NCBI GenBank assembly: GCA_026193125.1
Contig: JAPHSC010000390.1
Coordinates: forward strand, 1-7,166
Reading direction: 5' to 3'
DNA from: Gammaproteobacteria bacterium
GTDB taxonomy: Bacteria > Pseudomonadota > Gammaproteobacteria > Steroidobacterales > BM003
DNA length: 7,166 nt
Shown: piece after piece, positions 1 to 5,310 of the stretch
Numbering within the stretch: the first letter of the stretch is position 1
Layout: every line of letters begins with the position of its first letter
Position numbers and translations under genes: made by a program
Notes under the pieces: model-generated
Database searches by the model: none
Told to the model about the DNA's origin: nothing
What the model saw: the letters and a program-made list of their open reading frames with translations, nothing else

Positions 1-309
1 ATGGTCTACGTTACTGATCAGTCGTCCAACGTGGTGGCGCTGGAGCGGACCCGCGGAACATCTGTATGGCGCCAGGAATTGTTGCTGCGCCGTTCGGTGA
101 CCGCGCCTGTACCCTATGGCAACACCGTGGTGGTCGGGGACTTTGAGGGCTATGTGCACTTCTTATCGGCCGCCACGGGCGAGTTTGTGGCGCGCGCCAA
201 GACCGGCGCCGCGATCTACAGCGCGCCGCTGGTGGTGGGCGATATGGTTTACGTGCTGAACGAGGAATCTTCCCTCAATGCATACCGGGCCGTGATCGCC
301 AAGAAATAA
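1..309 (+). CDS. bamB: Outer membrane assembly lipoprotein BamB, C-terminal part (5' end outside window)
   Basis: BamB is the beta-propeller lipoprotein of the BAM complex, which folds and inserts outer-membrane proteins from the periplasmic side. The 102 residues visible are the last propeller blades. They show the PQQ-like repeat pattern (aliphatic strand, then a Gly-Asp/Glu turn, then 'LxAxxxxTG'), with GNTVVVGDFEGYVHFLSAAT near residues 40-59, which closely matches the corresponding stretch of known BamB proteins. Family members are about 380-390 residues, so roughly three quarters of the gene, including the signal peptide and lipobox, lies upstream of the window. The ATG at position 1 is therefore an internal codon, not the start. 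It is followed by der 64 nt downstream, the same order as in E. coli. The call rests on both sequence and context. Confidence 0.9.
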   Translation: MVYVTDQSSNVVALERTRGTSVWRQELLLRRSVTAPVPYGNTVVVGDFEGYVHFLSAATGEFVARAKTGAAIYSAPLVVGDMVYVLNEESSLNAYRAVIAKK

Positions 310-312
310 CTG

Positions 313-338
313 CCGGCAGTGCGCGAGTGCACCGCCGG
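313..338 (+). other. Hairpin between bamB and der
   Basis: An inverted repeat starts 3 nt after the bamB stop. CCGGC (313-317) pairs with GCCGG (334-338), and GTGC (319-322) pairs with GCAC (329-332). An A-C mismatch separates the two helices, and the loop is GCGAGT. No T-run follows (the next bases are AATTGAAACG), so it is not a canonical intrinsic terminator. It may protect the bamB 3' end or cause partial termination before der. Function is inferred only. Confidence 0.4.
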
Positions 339-373
339 AATTGAAACGTTGACTGACATCCGGACTGCCTCTT

Positions 374-1768
374 ATGTTGCCTGTTATTGCCCTGGTCGGT
401 AGACCCAATGTGGGTAAGTCGACGCTGTTCAACTTGTTGACGCGTTCGCGTGACGCCCTGGTCGCAGATCTTCCCGGCCTCACCAGAGATCGAAAATACG
501 GCTTCGGCAAGGTAGGCCCGCGGCCCTATGTGGCGGTGGACACCGGCGGTTTGACCGGTGACGAATCCGGCATCAACGCCATGATGGCGCGCCAGACCTT
601 GTTGGCCCTGGAAGAAGCCGATCACGTTCTGTTCATGGTTGATGCACGGGATGGCTTGACCAGCGTGGACGAGCATGTGACCAAGCTCGTGCGCCGCTCC
701 GGCAAGCCTTGCACCCTGGTAATCAACAAGTCGGAGGGGCGCGAGGCCGCGCAGAGCGCCGGCGAGTTTTTCAGACTGGGGATGGGTGACCCCGTGGCGA
801 TTTCGGCGGCACATGGTGACCGTGTTGCAGCGCTGATGGACTACGTGCTCGAGCAGATTCCGGACACCGGCGGTGACGAAATGCCGGACGATGCTCCAGG
901 AATTCGTGTGGCCGTAGTCGGCCGGCCCAACGTCGGTAAGTCAACCTTGATTAATCGGCTGATTGGCGAGGAGCGCCTGGTGGCCTTCGACCAGCCGGGC
1001 ACGACTCGAGACAGTGTGTACGTGCCGTTTGAGCGGGATGGTCAGCAATACACATTGATCGATACCGCCGGCATCCGCCGTCGCTCACGCGTCGATGAAG
1101 GTGTGGAGAAATTCAGTATCGTCAAGGCGCTGCAGGCCATTGACGTCGCCCATGTCGTCGTAGCACTGGTGGACGCACACGAGGGATTGACTGACCAGGA
1201 TGTGTCCCTCATGGGCCTGGTGTTAAATCGCGGTCGTGCATTGGTGATTGCTGTCAACAAGTGGGACGGGATCTCCGAGAATCAGCGCGAGCGCATCAAG
1301 GCCGCGCTCGACATGAAACTGGATTTCGCAGCCTTTGCCGAAAGGCATTTTATTTCGGCCCTGCATGGCAGTAACGTCGGCCTGATCATGGCTTCAGTGG
1401 TGAGGGCATATGATTCGGCGGTAGTCGACATGCCCACCCCTGAGCTGACCCGGGTGCTGGAGCAGGCCATGGCTGAGCACCAGCCGCCATTGGTGCGTGG
1501 TCGGCGCATCAAGCTTCGCTATGCCCACCAGGGCGGACGCAACCCACCGTTGATTATCATTCATGGCAATCAGACCGAGCGCTTGCCGGAAACCTACAAG
1601 CGCTACCTGGTGAATACTTTCAGACAGAGATTTCACCTGGTCGGGACCCCCATGCGTGTGGAACTTAAATCCTCGGACAATCCGTTCAAGGACAGGCGCA
1701 ACACCCTGACGCCGCGCCAGCAGCATCACAGGGACCGCTTGAAGAGGTTCGTCAAGCGCAAGAAATAG
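374..1768 (+). CDS. der: Ribosome assembly GTPase Der (EngA)
   Basis: Der is an essential cytoplasmic GTPase with two tandem G domains and a C-terminal KH-like domain, and it acts in maturation of the 50S subunit. Domain 1 (about residues 1-165) has G1 GRPNVGKST at 9-17, TRD at 37-39, G3 DTGG at 56-59, G4 as NKSE at 118-121, and SAAHG at 144-148. Domain 2 (about 176-345) has G1 GRPNVGKS at 183-190, TTRD at 210-213, G3 DTAG at 230-233, G4 NKWD at 295-298, and SALHG at 328-332. The KH-like domain follows (about 350-440, with RRIKLRYAHQGG and IIIHGN), then a basic tail ending KRFVKRKK. The 464-residue length is normal. The start is fixed by the family's N-terminus, since only a few residues precede the first beta strand. 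No clear Shine-Dalgarno sequence precedes it. The one oddity is Glu in place of Asp in the first G4 motif. Confidence 0.98.
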   Translation: MLPVIALVGRPNVGKSTLFNLLTRSRDALVADLPGLTRDRKYGFGKVGPRPYVAVDTGGLTGDESGINAMMARQTLLALEEADHVLFMVDARDGLTSVDEHVTKLVRRSGKPCTLVINKSEGREAAQSAGEFFRLGMGDPVAISAAHGDRVAALMDYVLEQIPDTGGDEMPDDAPGIRVAVVGRPNVGKSTLINRLIGEERLVAFDQPGTTRDSVYVPFERDGQQYTLIDTAGIRRRSRVDEGVEKFSIVKALQAIDVAHVVVALVDAHEGLTDQDVSLMGLVLNRGRALVIAVNKWDGISENQRERIKAALDMKLDFAAFAERHFISALHGSNVGLIMASVVRAYDSAVVDMPTPELTRVLEQAMAEHQPPLVRGRRIKLRYAHQGGRNPPLIIIHGNQTERLPETYKRYLVNTFRQRFHLVGTPMRVELKSSDNPFKDRRNTLTPRQQHHRDRLKRFVKRKK

Positions 1769-1782
1769 CGGGCATGGATCGG

Positions 1783-1811
1783 TTGCGCTATGCGATGAGC
1801 TCAGCCATATT
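1783..1811 (+). promoter_or_regulatory. Possible weak sigma-70 promoter for the acyltransferase gene
   Basis: TTGCGC (1783-1788) and CATATT (1806-1811) are separated by exactly 17 nt. Each matches 4 of 6 consensus bases. A start near 1818 would give a leader of about 35 nt before the ATG at 1853. The 84-nt gap after der and the unrelated function of the next gene make a separate promoter plausible, but matches this weak arise by chance. No terminator-like hairpin with a T-run is visible after der, so read-through is also possible. Confidence 0.25.
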
Positions 1812-1852
1812 GAGGCCTCGGAACGCTGACCCAAAAGGGCGGGACCAAAGTC

Positions 1853-2947
1853 ATGAGCGGTGCCAGAAAAATTTACACCATGCCAGGTCCGTTGCGGATG
1901 TATCGGGGCGGCTGCAGCCTGTCCAGGGTGGACGTGGCATACGAGACCTGGGGCGAGTTGAACGAGGCTCGCGACAACGCTATTTTGCTGTTCACAGGCC
2001 TGTCGCCTTCGGCACATGCCGCGGCCTCACGTCTGGATCCGAGTCCCGGCTGGTGGGAGGAGATGATCGGTAAGGATCATCCCATAGACACCCGTCGTTA
2101 TTTCCTGATTTGCATGAATTCCCTGGGCAGTTGCTTTGGATCCACCGGGCCGGCCTCGGTGAATCCCGATAGTGGTGAGCCGTATCGCCTGGATTTCCCC
2201 GTCCTCAGCCTGGAAGACGTGGCCCGGGCAGGCAAGGAGTTACTGCGGGGTCTGGGTATCACGAAGCTGGCAGCCGTCATGGGCGCCTCCATGGGAGGCA
2301 TGACCGCGCTGGCCTTTGCGGTGAAATTTCCCACGGTGGCGGAAGCGGTGGTCTCGATTTCCGGGGCCGCGAGGGCCCTGCCTTTCGCCATTGCACTGCG
2401 TTCCCTTCAGCGCGAGATCATCAGGTCTGATGGCGCCTGGAACCGTGGCAGTTATCCGCTGGGTGCCGGTCCAGTCCGTGGTATGCAACTGGCGCGCAAG
2501 CTGGGCATGATTACCTATCGCTCGAGCAAGGAATGGCAGTTGCGCTTCGGGCGTGAGCGCATAGCGGAAGAGCGCAAAACCGGTGACGCCTTCGCCATCG
2601 ATTTCGAAGTGGAGGCCTACATGGAGGCTCACGCACGCAAATTCACCGGGCAGTTCGATCCCAATTGTTATCTTTACCTGTCCCGGGCCATGGACCTGTT
2701 TGATCTGGGTGACCACGGAGGCTCGGTGGAAGCGGCGCTGGGCAGGGTTCGCGCCAAGCGAGCGCTGATCATGGGCGTTGAGACCGATTTCCTGTTCCCG
2801 TTGTTCCAGCAAAAAGAAATAGCCGACGGTCTCGAGGCGGCCGGCCTGGACGTGACTTTCGCCGGCCTCGACTCGCTACAGGGTCATGACGCGTTCCTGG
2901 TGGACATGGATAATTTCCGGCCGCGAATAGGTGAGTTCCTGGCCTGA
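1853..2947 (+). CDS. metX: MetX-family O-acyltransferase, probably serine O-succinyltransferase
   Basis: This is an alpha/beta-hydrolase acyltransferase that transfers an acyl group from acyl-CoA to the side-chain hydroxyl of homoserine or serine, at the entry to methionine or cysteine synthesis. The catalytic triad is visible: nucleophile Ser146 in GASMGGM (144-150), Asp312 in ETDFLFP, and His345 in QGHDAF. Several blocks differ from classical homoserine O-acetyltransferases: NSLGSCFGSTGPASVNP at 89-105 (usual form NxLGGCxGSTGPSS), TGLSPSAHAA at 48-57, ISGAARALPFAIALRSLQRE at 169-188 (usual form with NIAFNEVGRQAI), and ITYRS at 220-224 (usual ITYLS). These match the Xanthomonas-type serine O-succinyltransferase as I recall it, so O-succinylserine is the likelier product. 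The 364-residue length is normal. The start at 1853 has only a weak purine-rich stretch upstream. Later in-frame ATGs at 1880 and 1898 cannot be excluded but would shorten the N-terminus. Family certain; substrate inferred. Confidence 0.9.
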   Translation: MSGARKIYTMPGPLRMYRGGCSLSRVDVAYETWGELNEARDNAILLFTGLSPSAHAAASRLDPSPGWWEEMIGKDHPIDTRRYFLICMNSLGSCFGSTGPASVNPDSGEPYRLDFPVLSLEDVARAGKELLRGLGITKLAAVMGASMGGMTALAFAVKFPTVAEAVVSISGAARALPFAIALRSLQREIIRSDGAWNRGSYPLGAGPVRGMQLARKLGMITYRSSKEWQLRFGRERIAEERKTGDAFAIDFEVEAYMEAHARKFTGQFDPNCYLYLSRAMDLFDLGDHGGSVEAALGRVRAKRALIMGVETDFLFPLFQQKEIADGLEAAGLDVTFAGLDSLQGHDAFLVDMDNFRPRIGEFLA

Positions 2948-2973
2948 GGTCGCGCTACTCGACCGGCAGGAAC
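2935..2973. other. Hairpin spanning both stop codons of convergent genes
   Basis: GTTCCTG (2935-2941) pairs with CAGGAAC (2967-2973), CC (2943-2944) with GG (2965-2966), and GGTCG (2948-2952) with CGACC (2960-2964), around a 7-nt loop (2953-2959). G2942 and the TGA stop codon of the acyltransferase (2945-2947) are bulged. The peptidase stop codon (2955-2957, minus strand) lies in the loop. It could form in both transcripts and serve as a shared 3'-end structure. Neither side has a T-run, so classical intrinsic termination is not supported. Confidence 0.45.
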
Positions 2974-3773
2974 AGCGCCGGGTCGACCATGGCCTGGTTC
3001 AGGCTTACGCTCCAGTGCAGATGCGGACCGGTTACCCGTCCGGTGCTGCCGACCAGCCCGATGATGTCGCCCGCTTCCAGTCTGGTGCCGGGCTGCACAT
3101 CAATCCGGCTCAAGTGGCAATACATGGTCACCAGGCCCTGGCCGTGGTCAACAAACACGGTGTTGCCGTTAAAAAAATAATCACCACTTTCTATCACGGT
3201 GCCGGCAGCGGGACTCTTGATTGGCGTGCCCTCATCAGCCGCAAGGTCCATGCCGCTGTGGGGCTTGCGCGCCTCGCCATTGAAAAATCGGCGTAGTCCG
3301 AAAGAACTGCTGCGTTCACCGCTCACCGGAACCTGGAAGCCCTGTGTAAAAGGATCTGCGGGGCTCCAGCTGGCCAGGGCTGCTCCGATGCGCTGGCTTT
3401 CGGCATTGATGCGCTCCAGGTCCTGTGGGTTGGGGTTCACCTGGCGCTGGTTGCTTATGGTCAGGTGCTGGCTTTGGTATTCCTTGTCCCGTACCTCGAA
3501 CTCAATCGTCTGCTTGCCGTCCACCAGCAGGGTCTGCATCGACGGCGCGGTGCTCAGGGGGATACCTACCACCGCTACCCACTGGTCATTCCTCGCCAGC
3601 ACCATGACAGGTCGCTCAAGGTAGCTGACCGTCGGTGCGTCCTGCGCACTGCTCAAGCCCAGTTCAAGCACGGCGATGCCACCCGGTACCTGGTTCGGAC
3701 GCGGTAATTCTGTGGCCCGCACCGGCGCCAGGGCCAATAGCGCGAGCAGACCCATAAGCACTGTTGCCTGCAT
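2955..3773 (-). CDS. Secreted M23-family peptidoglycan metallopeptidase
   Basis: This is a predicted zinc endopeptidase of the LytM/M23 type, expected to cut peptide cross-links of peptidoglycan in the periplasm. Residues 1-20 form a hydrophobic signal-peptide-like segment ending PVRA. It lacks the usual Lys/Arg at the extreme N-terminus and has no lipobox Cys. Residues about 24-110 resemble the N-terminal domain of the M23 family seen in Pseudomonas homologues (PGGIAVLELG, WVAVVGIPLS, QRQVNPNPQDLERI). The catalytic domain (about 150-270) has zinc ligands His172 and Asp176 (HSGMD) and His253 (HLHW, 251-254), plus His220 in YCHLS, so it looks active. The 272-residue length fits the family. It begins 2 nt after the xseA stop codon, and its ribosome site (GGAG, 11 nt before the ATG) lies inside xseA, so transcription and probably translation are coupled to xseA. 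The specific physiological role is unknown. Confidence 0.92.
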   Translation of the reverse strand: MQATVLMGLLALLALAPVRATELPRPNQVPGGIAVLELGLSSAQDAPTVSYLERPVMVLARNDQWVAVVGIPLSTAPSMQTLLVDGKQTIEFEVRDKEYQSQHLTISNQRQVNPNPQDLERINAESQRIGAALASWSPADPFTQGFQVPVSGERSSSFGLRRFFNGEARKPHSGMDLAADEGTPIKSPAAGTVIESGDYFFNGNTVFVDHGQGLVTMYCHLSRIDVQPGTRLEAGDIIGLVGSTGRVTGPHLHWSVSLNQAMVDPALFLPVE

Positions 3774-3775
3774 GT

Positions 3776-5149
3776 TCAGTTCTTCTCCACCTTGGTCACC
3801 CTGGCGTGTATTTGTCCCCCGGAAACCCGGGCTCGAATGGCGTCCCCGGCCGCAAGACCGGACGGTTCACGCAAAAGCTGTCCGCTGGCATCAAACACCA
3901 GCGCATAACCCCTTCCCAGGGTCGCCAGGGGACTGATGGCGTTGAGTTCACGCGCCAGACCGGCCAGCGCCTGGTCCTTGCGTTCAAGCTGCTGTATGGC
4001 CGATCTGTGCAGACGTCGCTCCAGGTCCTGCCTGCGCTGTGCCTGCCGTCGTAATTGGCTGGCGGGGCTGGCGGCCGTCAGGCGCGCCAACAAGGCGGCA
4101 AACTCCCGGCGCTTGCCCGCCACGCGTGTAAGCACAGCCCGCCGCGCCCTGAGCTCCATCTCATCCAGTTTTTGCGCGTCCTGGGCGAGTCGCTGGCGCG
4201 GGTCACGCTGACCCAGACGACCGGTAAGAAAACGCAGTTGTTCGGCCAGGCGCTGGCGTCTCCTGGCAGCCAGGCTGGTCAGGCGCTGCAGGTTTTGCTC
4301 CAGGTGTCGCAGCCAGCTTTCGCTGTCGGGCACGGCCATCTCCGCCGCTGCGGAGGGCGTCGGAGCGCGCAGGTCGGCCACCAGGTCCGAAATGGTCACG
4401 TCTACCTCGTGCCCTACAGCGCTGATCACGGGTATTCGGCTGCTGAAAATAGCCCGCGCGACCGGTTCCTCGTTAAAAGCCCACAGGTCTTCCAGGGAAC
4501 CGCCACCCCGGGTCAGTATGAGTACATCACAATCACCGCGGGTATTGGCCAGCGTGATGGCCTCGGCGATCCTGGCAGCTGCGCCTTCGCCTTGTACCGG
4601 CACCGGGTAAACCAGGGCCGGCACGGCGGGAAAACGTCGACGCAAGACTTTCAGCACGTCCTGCACCGCTGCCCCGCTGGGAGAGGTGATGATGCCCACG
4701 CGTCGGGGCAGGGCGGGTATAGGGCGCTTGCGCTGCTGCTCAAACAAACCCTCGGCGGCCAGCCGCAGCTTGAGTTCTTCCAGGCGTTGCCGCAGCAGCC
4801 CCTCTCCCGCCTCCTCCATGTGCTCGATAATCAGCTGGTAGTCGCCCCGGGGCTCGTACAGGCTGACCTTCGCCCGGGCCAGGATTTGCTGGCCGTTACG
4901 GGGCTGGAATGCCAGTCCCTGGGCGCGCATACGCCACATGGCGCAGCGCACCTGGGCGCGATCGTCCTTCAGGGACAAGTACAGGTGGCCAGAGGCGGGC
5001 TTGGCGAGATTTGAAATCTCCCCCTGGATCCACAGGCTGGGCAGGCTGGTATCCAGCAGCAGCCGGACCTCGGCGTTGAGTGCCGACACGGTGTAAACGA
5101 GACGCTCCCGACCTGCGCCCGCGCGGATTCTTGAATTGTCTGACGGCAT
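3776..5149 (-). CDS. xseA: Exodeoxyribonuclease VII large subunit
   Basis: XseA is the catalytic large subunit of exonuclease VII, which degrades single-stranded DNA from both ends into acid-soluble oligonucleotides in the cytoplasm and works with several copies of the small subunit XseB. xseB is not in this window. The N-terminal OB fold (about residues 17-115) carries YTVSALN, GEISNL, SGHLYLSLKD and YEPRGDYQ. The catalytic domain (about 135-275) has VGIITSPSGAAVQD at 151-164, RGGGSLEDLWAFNEE at 214-228 and SAVGHEVDVTISD at 243-255, followed by DLRAPTPSAAAE. A long Arg/Gln/Leu-rich coiled-coil region (about 275-395) and the ISPLATLGRGYA block (405-416) complete it. I chose the ATG at 5149 (457 residues, close to E. 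coli XseA at 456). An in-frame ATG at 5215 would add 22 residues with no family counterpart and run into the guaB promoter. The gene is divergent from guaB, as in E. coli. Confidence 0.97.
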   Translation of the reverse strand: MPSDNSRIRAGAGRERLVYTVSALNAEVRLLLDTSLPSLWIQGEISNLAKPASGHLYLSLKDDRAQVRCAMWRMRAQGLAFQPRNGQQILARAKVSLYEPRGDYQLIIEHMEEAGEGLLRQRLEELKLRLAAEGLFEQQRKRPIPALPRRVGIITSPSGAAVQDVLKVLRRRFPAVPALVYPVPVQGEGAAARIAEAITLANTRGDCDVLILTRGGGSLEDLWAFNEEPVARAIFSSRIPVISAVGHEVDVTISDLVADLRAPTPSAAAEMAVPDSESWLRHLEQNLQRLTSLAARRRQRLAEQLRFLTGRLGQRDPRQRLAQDAQKLDEMELRARRAVLTRVAGKRREFAALLARLTAASPASQLRRQAQRRQDLERRLHRSAIQQLERKDQALAGLARELNAISPLATLGRGYALVFDASGQLLREPSGLAAGDAIRARVSGGQIHARVTKVEKN

Positions 5150-5208
5150 GCCCCGATCATACCGATCGCCCGGGACGAGTAATAGTCGCGCAGTTGTTCG
5201 GCCGGGCG

Positions 5209-5223
5209 GGGCCATTCTGGCCC
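5209..5223. repeat. Perfect inverted repeat at the guaB -35 position
   Basis: GGGCCA (5209-5214), spacer TTC, then TGGCCC (5218-5223) is a perfect 6-bp dyad. It covers the place where the -35 hexamer should be for the TATAAT at 5233-5238 with a 16-18 nt spacer. No TTGACA-like sequence is present there. It is therefore a candidate operator or activator site. No known regulator is recognised from the motif, and GC-rich dyads also occur by chance. Confidence 0.4.
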
Positions 5224-5232
5224 GAAAGCGCC

Positions 5233-5238
5233 TATAAT
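5233..5238 (+). promoter_or_regulatory. -10 element of the guaBA promoter
   Basis: A perfect TATAAT lies 72 nt upstream of the guaB ATG. The next bases, GCGGCC, form a GC-only discriminator, and transcription would start near A5245. GC-rich discriminators are a known feature of promoters inhibited by ppGpp and DksA, and the E. coli guaB promoter is stringently controlled. The same behaviour here is an inference. There is no recognisable -35 hexamer. Confidence 0.65.
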
Positions 5239-5244
5239 GCGGCC

Positions 5245-5310
5245 AGCGGGTTTACCTGCCATGGTTCAAACACTAAAATTGCCGGTTTATCTCGGGAAGC
5301 AGGTGGCCAC
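5245..5310 (+). promoter_or_regulatory. guaB leader with ribosome site and possible alternative pairings
   Basis: The leader ends with AGGTGG (5301-5306), a reasonable ribosome-binding site 4 nt before the ATG, inside GCAGGTGGCCAC. ACCTGC (5254-5259) is exactly complementary to GCAGGT (5299-5304), which would hide this site. The same CCTGC can instead pair with GCGGG (5246-5250) across a TTTA loop, using one G-T pair, at the very 5' end of the transcript. Both helices are short, and regulation through them is speculative. Confidence 0.25.

Larger units (their letters stand above)
5150..5310. promoter_or_regulatory. Divergent intergenic region between xseA and guaB
   Basis: These 161 nt separate two divergent genes and hold the guaB promoter, an inverted repeat and the guaB leader, annotated separately. 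I see no good match to the E. coli PurR operator (ACGCAAACGTTTGCGT type). For xseA, the minus strand carries TATGAT (plus positions 5156-5161) six nt before its ATG, a possible -10 giving an almost leaderless transcript, but no convincing -35 accompanies it. Confidence 0.6.

Noticed and set aside
349..378. TTGACT at 349-354 with TATGTT at 373-378 as a promoter for der
   Set aside because: The -10 candidate overlaps the der start codon, so transcription would begin inside the gene and could not supply its start.
275..814. A 179-codon minus-strand open frame opposite the bamB end and der
   Set aside because: It is a shadow of der in a GC-rich sequence, with no ribosome site or recognisable motif.
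1774..2073. A 99-codon plus-strand frame starting just after der
   Set aside because: It overlaps the conserved start of the acyltransferase in another frame, and its translation is Arg/Gly-rich without motifs, so it is not a yfgJ remnant that I can recognise.
4055..5014. A 319-codon open frame on the plus strand opposite xseA
   Set aside because: It is wholly antisense to a well-conserved gene, its translation is low-complexity Gly/Gln/Leu/Arg-rich with no recognisable domain, and long antisense open frames are common in GC-rich DNA.
5150..5215. 22-residue N-terminal extension of xseA from an ATG at 5215
   Set aside because: The added residues have no counterpart in the family, and the start would lie inside the guaB -35 region. 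The ATG at 5149 gives the normal length.
5080..5310. N-terminal extension of guaB back to an ATG at 5080
   Set aside because: The extension overlaps the start of xseA and contains the TATAAT element. IMP dehydrogenases start at the MRIIQEALTF position, which has its own ribosome site.
5303..5310. Palindrome GTGGCCAC immediately before the guaB ATG
   Set aside because: An 8-bp palindrome is expected often in sequence of this composition and has no loop to form a stable hairpin. It is noted only as part of the leader.
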